A stretch of 17,500 nt of DNA from Halocaridina rubra (taxonomy: Eukaryota > Arthropoda > Malacostraca > Decapoda > Atyidae), in assembly GCA_037179515.1 (NCBI GenBank), contig JAXCGZ010021036.1:72501-90000 (forward strand), in the 5' to 3' direction. This document shows positions 1-15,032 of this stretch, piece after piece. Under the pieces are notes generated by a model. That model was not told the DNA's origin and made no database searches. It was given only the letters and a program-made list of their open reading frames with translations. Within the stretch, counting starts at the first letter, position 1; every line of letters starts with the position of its first letter. A program made the translations under genes and the position numbers.

Positions 1-1337
1 TCCTCTGCTACTGCTGATCCCAAGTATTCTAACTTTTCAACTCTTTTCAACACCTTCCCCTGCAAATTGACCTCCCCATCCTTATCATCTCTCAACCTCA
101 AGTACTCTGTCTTCTTCCTGCTGATTATCAGTCCTCTATCCTCCATCACTCTTCTCCATTCCTCAGGCTTCTCTCCCACTACCTCTCGTCTGTTGCTACA
201 CAGCACAATGTCATCTGCAAAGAGCATACACCATGGTGACTGATATCTAATACCCTGGGTTACTACATTCAAGACCAGATCAAATAGATATGGACTCAAA
301 GCAGACCCTTGATGCAGACCAACATTTACTGAGAGACTTTTCGTGAAGCCCACACTACTCTTAACATTTGCCTCTGCCATCTCATGCATATCTTGGATGA
401 TTCTTACATATTTCTCGGGGAATCCCTTTTCTCTAATACACCTCCACACCTCTTGACGCGGTACTCGATCATATGCCTTTTCCGGGTCAATAAAGACCAT
501 ATGCAGTCCTTTCTGTTTCTCCCGATGCTTTTCCATCATTTGTCTCAAGGCAAATACGGCATCCACTGTCCCTCTTCCAGGCATGAAGCCAAACTGTTCA
601 TCCCCATTTGTCGTTACCTCTCTGAGTCTCCTCTCTATGATCTTCTCCCATATCTTCATAGTATGACTTAACAACTTTATACCTCTATAGTTTCCACACT
701 CCTGAATGTCTCCCTTCCCATTATAGATTGGGATGATTAGGCTTCCTCTCCACTCTTCTGGCATCTTTTCCTGACTAAAGATCTTTTGCATTAAGTCCCA
801 CAAGATATCTATGCCTTCCTCTCCAAGACTCTTCCATACCTCCACTGGCATCTTATCAGGCCCTGCTGGCTTTTCATTTTTCATTTTCCTCACTGCCCGC
901 TCTACCTCTCTTCTAGCCACTGTTGTTGTAACTGCTTCATATGGAAGTCCATCTTCAAATACTGGACTTGGGTTCTCTTCATTTAGTAATTCTTCAAAAT
1001 AAGTCTCCCATCTGCTTTTTATTTCATCCTCTTCTGCTAGAACTACTCCATGGTTATCCTTTATTTGTCTTACTTGGGTCAAGTCCTTGGATGCAGCATC
1101 TCGGGCCTTGGCAATTCGCCATATTTCCTTCTCTCCTTCTGGTATTTCCCAATCTTCATAGACTTCATTCAATGTCACTGCCTTTGCTTTTGCTACTGTT
1201 CTCCTTGCATTCTTCTTTGCCTGTTTGTACTCTTCTTTATCCTGCTCCAGACCTGATTAATCTGCCCTTTTCTTAGCTTCTTTCTTGTTCTTCACCCATT
1301 CTGGCACTTCCTCATTCCACCACCATGACTCTTTATC
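1..1337 (-). pseudogene. RTE-like reverse transcriptase, partial, one early nonsense codon
   Basis: RNA-directed DNA polymerase of an RTE-type LINE, which would copy element RNA into DNA at a nicked target site. From 1256 down to 1 the frame is open for 418 codons without a stop or frameshift and leaves the window still open. Visible in order: the pre-RT linker, KPAGPDKMPVEVW (about 825-860), NYRGIKLL and QFGFMPGRGT fingers motifs, motif A FIDPEKAYD (468-494, catalytic Asp at 486-488), HQGSALSPYLF (motif B, about 280-312), and motif C FADD (210-221) with both catalytic Asp kept. Then come GLIISRKKTEYL and KLEYLGSAVAED near the edge. A TAA at 1257-1259 interrupts the same frame 26 codons after the ESWWWN block starts. 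Motif A has Pro where the related piece at 1990-2097 has Leu. The copy therefore looks young but not autonomous. Confidence 0.85.
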
Positions 1338-1349
1338 ATTTGGGGATAT
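1..1349 (-). mobile_element. RTE-like LINE, 5'-truncated, continues past the left edge
   Basis: A non-LTR retrotransposon fragment read on the minus strand. The reading frame begins near 1349 with a tryptophan-rich motif (ESWWWNEEV, about 1308-1337) that in RTE-type elements lies between the endonuclease and the reverse transcriptase. Upstream of it the frame meets a TAG (1350-1352) and no endonuclease sequence is seen, so the copy is probably 5'-truncated there. The other end lies outside the window, so the 3' end and any target-site duplication cannot be judged. The clade call rests on the motif wording and is from memory. A closely related 108-bp piece sits inside the MITE at 1990-2097. 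Confidence 0.85.
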
Positions 1350-1879
1350 CTATATAAGATTCTCATAACCTCTGGTTTATTAAGAAGATTGTGTTCATGG
1401 ACAAGCAATAACTTTTAGCCCCAATATGATAACCTTGTAAAGGTAGTTGGTCAGGTCTATGTATCAAAAGAACAAAATTGGATTCTTTTTAGGGAGAGTC
1501 AGAGAAATAAGCAATATCTATAGAGTTAGAATAGGTAGGAATGAGAGTTAGGACTGTCAAAATAGCTGTAAAAGAGATGACATAGCCATCACAATGTCCT
1601 ACTATATGGAAAATACAACATTGTAGTTAGAGGATTAGATACGAAAAAGTCGAGTGGTTTAATTTCATTTTTAAGGCAGTAAAATGTTTTTGCTACTAGG
1701 CAATCCTCCCAGTAACCATAGAAAGAATTAATAAATTCCCTGTGTAGGAAAATATAATTATCTAAATAGGTGACTACCATTAGTGGATAGGCTGCTATAG
1801 TCTTATAGCATAGATTTTTATGACAGATTTTAGCTCGGTTACATTGAGTCATTGACCACATGATATGATGCAAGTGCAC
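1350..1879. other. Intergenic stretch, nothing recognised
   Basis: About 530 bp of AT-rich sequence between the RTE copy and the MITE. I see no coding pattern, transposon terminus, tandem repeat or RNA gene. The short open frame at 1589-1879 on the minus strand shows no family motif and I treat it as chance. Confidence 0.5.
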
Positions 1880-1989
1880 TTAGGCCGCTTTCACAGCAAA
1901 GTGGCACGTCGCACGTGGCAAGCCACGTGGCATGCCAGCTGAAAACGAACATCCGGAAATATATGAAACCTTTCACACAGAAGTAGCTT

Positions 1990-2097
1990 GATTCTTACAT
2001 ATTTCTCGGGGACTCCCTTTTCTCTAATACACCTCCACAACTCTTGACGTGGTACTCGATCATATGCCTTTTCCAGGTCAATAAAGACTATATGCAG
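1990..2097 (-). pseudogene. RTE reverse-transcriptase piece captured inside the MITE
   Basis: This 108-bp stretch aligns without gaps to 399-506 of the RTE copy in this window, with five mismatches by eye (about 95% identity) and in the same orientation. It encodes motif A of the reverse transcriptase on the minus strand (FIDLEKAYDRVPRQELWRC). Both ends lie inside the RT coding sequence: there is no LINE 3' end and no poly-A. A stretch of 10 bp on the left (1980-1989) and a few bases on the right match neither the MITE nor the LINE. The structure suggests captured filler DNA rather than an ordinary LINE insertion. It cannot encode a functional enzyme. Confidence 0.85.
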
Positions 2098-2100
2098 AGA

Positions 2101-2187
2101 CATATATGGCGTGACACGTCACATGTGCCTCGTGCGACTTGCATCGCAAGTCGCCCGTGGCACATGGGACGTGTCACGCCATTTATG
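2101..2187. repeat. Central hairpin of the MITE
   Basis: Two arms of about 42 bp (2101-2142 and 2146-2187) are inverted copies with few mismatches, around a 3-base centre (ATC, 2143-2145). The innermost nine base pairs, GCGACTTGC against GCAAGTCGC, are perfect. The outer part contains CGTGACACGTC and its inverse. It is the innermost part of the foldback MITE. Confidence 0.8.
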
Positions 2188-2273
2188 TGTGAAGGGCTTC
2201 ATATATTTCCGGATGTTCGCTTTTAACTGGCATGCCACGTGCAACGTGCCGCTTTTCTGTGAAAGCGGCCTTA

Positions 2274-2545
2274 TATGTACAACAGGTATGACTGTTGCAC
2301 ATGAGATAAATATATATTCATTGAAGCGGACTTTGACACAAAGGTGACCATATGAGACCAGCAAATGGTTGGAGGCGGGGATGTAATAGGCAAGCTTGAT
2401 TCCTGCCTGGAAAAGAGACTGCAGAGAATAAATGAATGATCAGATTAGTTTGTGTTCTTGTAAGAAGAGCGTCTATCCAGGATATCCTATTCATAAATAG
2501 CCGAAAGCCCAGTGACTGCACTCGCTCCATCTAGCCAAATACTCT
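2274..2545. other. Intergenic stretch, small hairpin at its left end
   Basis: No gene or repeat family recognised. Directly beside the MITE there is a small hairpin with arms 2276-2285 and 2292-2301 (TGTACAACAG against CTGTTGCACA, one mismatch, six-base loop). The open frame on the minus strand at 2318-2530 shows no recognisable motif. Confidence 0.45.
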
Positions 2546-2697
2546 TCTGTGCAGAGGATGATACAAACATAATAAGAAATCAGATAACCAACCTAAAGAC
2601 ATGATACTGTCTCTTGTTAAAATCATCAAATCCTATTTTAAGAAGTACTAGTATGATAAACTTCAAGCGCATTTCATGAATAAGTGTTTTTTGCATA
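2546..2697 (+). repeat. Diverged duplicated unit, copy 1 (no AT array)
   Basis: This stretch matches 2832-2930 plus 3056-3105 in order. Shared blocks are GCAGAGGAT near the start, then GACAT-GTATTGTC-like and AAATCCTATT words, then ACTAG. Further on come AAGC, CATGAATAA and TTTTTGC. In this copy the ACTAG is followed by only a few TA-like bases (TATGATAAA). In the second copy the same place holds 123 bp of (AT)n. Divergence is considerable, roughly a quarter of positions by eye, with small gaps. No coding capacity was seen. Confidence 0.55.
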
Positions 2698-2831
2698 ATT
2701 ATTCTCCAAGTTGGATTTGTAATTTTGAAAGTTTATTACTTTCCTCCTTTACTGTGCTTGCATCACTAAAAACCATCTTGTAAGATGAAAATCTTGCAAG
2801 ATAGCCTCTTCAACGATGCTTTCTTAAACAA

Positions 2832-3105
<274 letters not shown>

Positions 3106-3111
3106 AGGGAC

Positions 3112-3716
<605 letters not shown>

Positions 3717-4302
3717 TCTATCAATATATTAGGAATCCATATAGCCTCTAACTTGTCTTGGAGGAATCACATAATCCAAATTTCAAAATCTTCATCCAAA
3801 AAATTGGGGGTTTTGTTTCGTTTTCGTCATTACTCTTCCGCATTGCAGTTGCTTAGAATTTACAAAGGTCTTATCCACCCTTGCTTAGAATACTGCTCAC
3901 ACATCTGGGGTGCTTCTTCCTTTACTTATCTTCTTGATAGGGTTCAATCTAAGGCAGTCAGACTCATTAATGATCCTTCTCTTACGTCTAACCTGGATTC
4001 TCTCTCTCTTCGCCGTAAGGTATCTTCCCTTTCGCTTTTCTATCGCTACTACTTCCATCGCTGCTCTGATGAGTTGGCGAGTTGCATCCCTCCTCCGCTG
4101 CTCGAGGCCGCGCAACACTCGCCAAGCGGCCTCATCTCACAGGTACTGTGTGGAGATATGTAGCTCGCGGATTGGTTGGTGCAGCGACTGCTTCTTCCCA
4201 TCTACCTCCAGACTCTGGAACTCTCTTCCTCCTTCTGTCTTTCCTAATTCTTATGACCTTTCATCCTTCAAAAAACAGATCTATCGTCATCTCAGAGCCT
4301 AG
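3717..4302 (+). pseudogene. Jockey-like RT C-terminal region, one frameshift
   Basis: C-terminal part of the Jockey-like ORF2 protein, downstream of the polymerase active site (thumb/connection region). It reads SINILGIHIASNLSWRNHI, then YKGLIHPCLEYCSHIWGAS, LLDRVQSKAVRLINDPSLT and ELASCIPPPLL; the YK-GLIRPCLEY-HIWG-LD-VQ-KA-RLI pattern is typical of Jockey and related clades. One extra base near 4103 (CTGCTCGAGG against CTGCTGAGG in copy C) moves the frame by one. After it, NTRQAASSHRY, FFPSTSRLWNSLP and FKKQIYRHLRA lead to TAG at 4300-4302, the natural end also marked in copies B and C. No catalytic motif is present, so it cannot act alone. Confidence 0.88.
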
Positions 4303-4434
4303 TCCTCCATATCTCTGGGTCCTCTTTACTTTACCTGTTTTTTTCTGTCTGTCGTTTTCCTTTGTGTGACATTACCTCACCTCTGCCTTGCCCTTAACCT
4401 TTTTCTTTTCCTTCATCTTGGTATTTTCTCGTGC

Positions 4435-4474
4435 CCGGGCCTTTGTTGATGAGGGCAGTTTCTGCCTGTCCCGG
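4435..4474 (+). other. Predicted stem-loop at the LINE 3' end
   Basis: In copy A the 3' UTR ends in a two-part foldback: the outer arms CCGGG (4435-4439) and CCCGG (4470-4474) enclose a hairpin GGCAG-TTT-CTGCC (4454-4466). It lies 12 bp before the poly-A tail. For some LINEs the reverse transcriptase is known to recognise a 3' stem-loop, so this is a candidate recognition structure. Copy B keeps part of it and copy C has lost the inner hairpin. No folding energy was computed. Confidence 0.4.
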
Positions 4475-4824
4475 TGTCACACTCTTAAAAAAAAAAATAT
4501 CATACCTCCAAATTTCTCTCATTAGATTTTTTATTGAGCAATATAATGAAACGTAGATAAAAATTTATTTAAGCATATCTTATATCATATCATATCCATC
4601 TGAGTTCCCTTTTCAATCTATTTCTAAGGGTATTATATAATAACCTATTAGCGGCAATGACCTTTGGCTCAAGGAAATCTATTATATGACTCTTTAGAAG
4701 AGAATAGAGAGAAAGAAAGTGGGAGAGGGAAAGGAGACGGATTTGGAAAATACAATTTTTTTTTTCTCAGTCATAAGCAGAGATGATTTCAGAATTGATT
4801 TGCTTATATACCATTTTTTTGGAT

Positions 4825-4856
4825 GGGATGGGATAGGAGGGGAAAAAAGGGGAGGG
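4825..4856 (+). other. Potential G-quadruplex motif in a purine tract
   Basis: Five runs of three or four G (4825-4827, 4830-4832, 4839-4842, 4849-4852, 4854-4856) are separated by loops of 1 to 6 bases, which meets the usual G3+N1-7 rule. Whether it folds is unknown. Confidence 0.5.
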
Positions 4857-5779
4857 AATTAAGGATATAAGGGAATTGGAGGGAAAAGCACGAAAATTAA
4901 ATAAAGTAAGAGATAAAGAAAGAGAGGGGCAGACCCTTGTGCTTAGTTTTGATCTGAAATTCAGATACTTTAATTCGGTGACCATTATTTGATTGCTTCT
5001 GAATGCATATTTGATGAGTTATTTAAGATCTATTAAACTAGAGAGAAAATATATAGAGAATGAAATTTATAGTGTTTCCAGGTGTTGTAATGCTAACGAT
5101 AAATAACTTTCTTTTTTCTTCTCAACCCTTAGATGAAGTTAGTATCATTGGTTAGAAAAAAAGAAATTCAGGACTGTTGCAACTGAAAATATACTCGCAC
5201 TACTAACTAATAAGCTGGTCATGATGTCTAAATAAATTTCATATAAGGTATGTCCTCTTCATTTCTTTTTTTTTTATCTGCAGACTTACGTACCTCCCTC
5301 GAATGCCTGCTTTATATATCTTCTTAACGATAAGTACCAGACTGTACCTAATGCTTACATCATATCTGCTAATTACATTATCTATGTGTCTGTTTCCTAA
5401 TCTTTGAAACCGAATGGGTGATTTTCGTATTTTTCATATCTAAGAGTTGAGACTACCTACAGATTGAATTTATATCATGCTTATCTATGCATACTTTTTA
5501 AAACATGATAAAATAGATATTCTAGCAGTTATTGTACAGTAGGTAAAAATTATTATTGAATATATGAACTTTTGAGAAAAGAAAATCCAAGTAACACGGA
5601 TTGCCAGGTGGAGTCTACAGCGACCCCAGTGAAGCTTGCGGCTTTGTAATTCTCAAACTAGATACCTCTACGTCACAAAACGTTTTGTACTTGTAAAGTA
5701 GACAAGGATAAACGAAGTCAGGGAAGGAAACAATCCAAAATCAATAAATAGCAAATTGGCAACATTTAAAAAATTCTTT

Positions 5780-5818
5780 GGGGTCATTTTGACCCCTCAT
5801 GGCATAAGAAGGTTTAAA
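5780..5818 (-). repeat. Possible piggyBac-like terminus with GGGGTCA palindrome
   Basis: The 17-bp palindrome GGGGTCATTTTGACCCC (5780-5796) is followed by CTCATGGCATAAGAAGG and TTTAAA containing TTAA at 5814-5817. Read on the minus strand it starts at TTAA, then ACCTTCTTATGCC, then the palindrome. This is the layout of one end of some piggyBac-type MITEs, which insert at TTAA and carry GGGGTCA subterminal words. I could not find a matching second end upstream, so it is at most a solo terminus. The family resemblance is from memory. Confidence 0.3.
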
Positions 5819-5986
5819 TCATGGAGTGACATGTGAAGTCAGAAATGTGTGAGAGATTGAAAATACGAAGATATTTGAGAGTGATATTATTAAGTACACC
5901 TAACAGTATTTTCAAAGTTACCCCAGAAAATCCATTTGATACAAATTTTCATGAGAGTTATAAAGGGAGACAGTAATGCTTGTACA

Positions 5987-12158
<6,172 letters not shown>

Positions 12159-12170
12159 GTGTGTGTGTGT
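12159..12170 (+). repeat. (GT)6 edge of the giant AT array
   Basis: Six GT units join the end of the AT array to the first bases of LINE copy C (GGAACAGCAATTGAG). The mirror arrangement, AC before AT, is seen at 5987-6012. Confidence 0.95.
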
Positions 12171-12171
12171 G

Positions 12172-12960
12172 GAACAGCAATTGAGTATTTCCCTCCCTAA
12201 CCTCCTTCTCTTCTCTGAAACCCTGCTGTCTTATTGTAACCTGTATTCTCGTTTTCGTTCCAAAGGTGGGGTCTGTGCCTACTGCAACACTAACACCACT
12301 ATTGCAAGGCTTATGAACCTTTAATATCCTGACTTTAATGCTCTCTGGTTAAAAATCTGTCTCTCCAATACCACTATATTCCTTCGTTTCTACTACTGTT
12401 CTAGAAAGTTTGGTGACTTTGTGTCTTTTTTTTTTAATATTTGTCTTCCTGCCATGAGGTCTTGCTATCTTCTTACCCACATGCCGAAGTTCTCTATATG
12501 TGAGACTTCAATGTACACCTAATTGAGTGGTTTAATTCTCCTCACACTGATGTGGGAGGAAGTAAGACCCTTGCTTTCTCTATTACTCACGATCTGGAGC
12601 ATATTATCAAACATTCTACCCGTGTTGGCGATCGACACAAACATACAGCTACCCTATTTCTTACTTCTAACCCTTCAAACTACTCTTTTTCTGTGTTTTC
12701 CCCTCCTGATAAATCTGACCACTCAGTAATCTCAATCTCTTTCAATTTTGCCCCCCTCCATCAATTCCTTCTACTCAGCACCACCTTTGGCACTTTGAGC
12801 GCACCCAACATGAAGATTTGCGTAACTTCCTCTTTGGATTCCCATGCGATGAATACTGCTTTCGGTCCCGCAACCCTTATCAGGCAGCCGTAAAAGTTGC
12901 CGAGATGATAACCTCGTGAATGGAAGGGTACATCCCCTCCTCTATGAAAAGTTTTTTTCA
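12172..12960 (+). pseudogene. Jockey-like apurinic-type endonuclease, C-terminal two thirds, decayed
   Basis: Remnant of the endonuclease domain that nicks the target DNA. It starts a few residues before [10 protein letters not shown], which carries the catalytic Glu of this fold (about 12210-12230). Then come RSKGGVCAY (about 12255-12285), [11 protein letters not shown], a TAA at 12322-12324 and a frame change. Next is a TGA at 12501-12503 immediately before DFNVH (12504-12518), where the family usually has Gly. Then AFSITHDLEHIIKHSTRV (about 12572-12626), LFLTSNPSNYSFSVFSPP, and the catalytic SDH (12714-12722) followed by SVISISF. The N-terminal part with the first metal-binding motif is missing through 5' truncation. 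Several catalytic residues survive by position, but the frame does not. Confidence 0.8.
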
Positions 12961-12984
12961 TCCTAAACCTTAGTTTGACTGTAC

Positions 12985-14833
12985 CTACTCAATGATTATT
13001 CAGGCCAGGAATCAGGCACACCAATTGTACCAAGCCTCACCTTCTGAATTAACTCGCTCTTCTTTTATTGTAGTTAGGAATCGCTCTACTCTTTAAATTC
13101 ACAGTTCTAAGACTTCCTTTATAAGCAGGAAAGTTGATGACCTTTACTCCTCTCCCACTGACAAATGTTTCTGGTCCTTAGTCAAAAACCTCTCCAAAAG
13201 TTTCTGAAACTCAAGCTTTCCCCCTTTCATTCATTTTGATGGTTGTATAGCTTGTTCTTCCACTAACAAAGCCACTCACTTTGGCTCTCATTTTTGTGCC
13301 AAGTCTACTATAACGATTCCAGAGCACTTGTCTTTACCCCCCTCTAGCCCTATGCCCTCCATTATCCTTTCTTCAAGCAAAGTTCATAAGGTTCTTCACT
13401 CACTAATTACGAATTAGGCATCTTGTCCCAATGGTATTCATGCAAGGTTTCTTAAGGAGTTTACAGAAGAATTGGCTCATGTGCTCAAGTTCAACCTGTT
13501 CCTAAGAAGGGTGACCGTTCTATTGCTTCAAATTACTGACCTATTGCCTTAACTCTTCTATCCCTGAAGTTTTCAAAACTTTTCTCAATGCTCACGTCTT
13601 GAAATGCCTTGAATATAATTCACTTATCTCCGATCACCAGTGCGGCTTGTGCAAAGCAAGATCAACTGGTGATCTCCTGTTCTATCTTACTCATGTTTTG
13701 TCATCTTCTCTGAAGAACATTGAGGAATCCTTTATTGTCGCCCTTGATATCTCTAAGGTTTTTGACAGTCTGGCACAAGGCTTTGTTGGCCAAACACCTG
13801 CCAATGGCTTTGCCCATTTTCTCTGTTCTCTGATTTCCAGTTTTCTTTCTGACCGTTTTATATCTGTAGTTGTTGACAGTGCAACAGCTAGCACTTTCAT
13901 GTTACCAATGGTGTTCCAGAGTTCTCTGTTCTTTCACCTAATCTGTTCCTTCTCTTCATCAATGATCATTTTCAATCCCCATCTTCTTCTCTTCTTCACG
14001 CTCCATCTGAGAATTCTACCCTTCACTTTTCCTCTACCTTTTCTTCACAACCTTCATCTGCCAATCGCAATCAGTTTCAGATCACTCTTTCTTCAACTCT
14101 CATTTCCGATTTGCAGAGGGTATCTGAGTAGGGCACCCAAAATGTAGTTAAATTTAATGCCTCCAAGAAGCAGTTTCTGGCTCTCTCTTTATCTTCTTTT
14201 CCTCCTGATAGCCCTATTGTCTCCATAACTAAAAATTTACCCTCTTAATTCTATCAACATATTTGTAATCCATATAGCCTATAATTTGTATTGGAGGAAT
14301 CACATAATCCAAATATCTATATCTATGTCCATATATTGTGGGTTCTCTTTCGTTTTCGTCATTTCTTTTCCTCTTTACAGTTTCTTAAAATCTTTAAAGG
14401 TCTTATCCGTCCCTGCTTAGAATACTGCTCACACATCTGGGGTGCTTCTGCTTATACTTATCTCCTTGATAGGGTTGAATCTAAGGCAGTCAGACTCATT
14501 AATGATCCTTTTCTTACTTCTAATCTGGAATCTCTCTTTCTTCGCCCCAAGGTGTCATCCCTTTCTCTTTTCTATCGCTAGTACTTCCATCGCTGCTCTA
14601 ATGAGTTGGCAAGTAGTATCCTTCCCCCACTGCTGAGGCCGTGTATCACTCGTCAAGTGGCCTCGTCTCACAGGTATTGTGTGGAGATTTGCAGCTCGTG
14701 GATTGGTCGGTGAAGAGACTGTTTCTTCTCATCTACCTCCAGACTTTGGAACTCTCTTCCTCCTCCTGTCTTTCCAAAATCTTACGACCTTTCTTCCTTC
14801 TAAAAGCGGATCTATCGTCTTTCCAGGCCCTAA
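12985..14833 (+). pseudogene. Jockey-like reverse transcriptase, inactivated (copy C)
   Basis: Reverse transcriptase and C-terminal region of the same family. The linker ELTRSSFIVVRNRST lies near 13050-13090. A 63-bp in-frame deletion relative to copy B falls near 13477, removing 21 codons between the ELA and PVPKKGD blocks. PVPKKGDRSIASNY follows, then SLISDHQCGLCKARSTGDLL (about 13620-13680) and motif A ALDISKVFD (about 13740-13766). Two bases are missing just after it, which scrambles the next residues. The region of motif C reads PSEN where FADD is expected, so the active site is gone. Near 14305-14345 the sequence is rearranged relative to A and B. Then come LIRPCLEYCSHIWGAS and DRVESKAVRLINDP (14400-14510), a TAG after FYR (14579-14581), and SRLWNSLPP. 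The natural stop TAA is at 14831-14833. Confidence 0.86.
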
Positions 14834-15032
14834 TCATCCATATCTCTAGGTCCCCAGTACTTAGAATATCCATTCAGTCTTGCTTGTTCCTTTGTGCATT
14901 ATTGCCTCATCCTACCTTATTCATAACCTTTTTCTTTTTATTCATTTTAATATTTTCTCGTGCCAGGCCTTTATTGATTAGGGCAGTGTTTTATTTTTGT
15001 CTGTCCCGGTGTCACACTCATAAACAAAATAA

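Larger units (their letters stand above)
1883..2270. mobile_element. Foldback MITE, PIF/Harbinger-like, with inserted LINE piece
   Basis: A non-autonomous DNA transposon. It starts GGCCGCTTTCACAG and ends with the reverse complement CTGTGAAAGCGGCC, with single-base differences just inside. It is flanked on both sides by TTA (1880-1882 and 2271-2273), a 3-bp target-site duplication of the TWA type used by PIF/Harbinger elements. The terminal arms are long: 1883-1979 pairs with 2186-2270, apart from a 12-bp extra copy of a CACGTGGC motif in the left arm (around 1912-1925). The pairing then resumes at 2101-2142 with 2146-2187. Without the 123-bp insert (about 1980-2102) the whole element would be a nearly perfect hairpin of roughly 265 bp. 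It encodes no transposase, so it would need one supplied in trans. The superfamily call rests on the TSD and termini only. Confidence 0.75.
3717..4497 (+). mobile_element. Jockey-like LINE, copy A, strongly 5'-truncated
   Basis: This is the 3'-terminal 780 bp of a Jockey-clade-like non-LTR retrotransposon. Similarity to copies B and C starts at about 3717 (SINILG codons) and continues to the 3' end GTCACACTCTT, followed by an 11-A tail (4487-4497). The 5' truncation with a poly-A tail is the usual outcome of target-primed reverse transcription. I could not identify a clear target-site duplication. The element carries the last part of the ORF (3717-4302) and a 3' UTR of about 185 bp. Confidence 0.88.
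4498..5986. other. Gene-free stretch between LINE copy A and the third AT array
   Basis: Nearly 1.5 kb with no coding sequence that I recognise. It holds a purine-rich section on the plus strand (about 4689-4935, many GAGA and GGGA words), a G-quadruplex-type motif inside it (4825-4856), scattered A/T runs, and a palindromic GGGGTCA/TGACCCC site (5780-5796). The minus-strand open frame at 4767-4985 is a by-product of the purine-rich strand. Confidence 0.5.
12172..15032 (+). mobile_element. Jockey-like LINE, copy C, longest and most decayed
   Basis: This copy is read on the plus strand from within the endonuclease domain (about 12172) to the family 3' end CTGTCCCGGTGTCACACTCA and a worn A-rich tail (15021-15032). 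It is about 2.86 kb long. It aligns with copy B from 12876 onward and with copy A from about 14245 onward. It has more stops and indels than A or B, so it is probably the oldest insertion of the three. Its 5' end touches the microsatellite 8467-12170 directly. No target-site duplication was identified. Confidence 0.88.

Noticed and set aside
811..1276. Plus-strand open frames over the RTE copy
   Set aside because: They are shadows of the minus-strand reverse transcriptase, whose motifs are clear.
4767..4985. Minus-strand frame rich in Ser, Leu and Pro
   Set aside because: It arises from the purine-rich plus strand; no motif.
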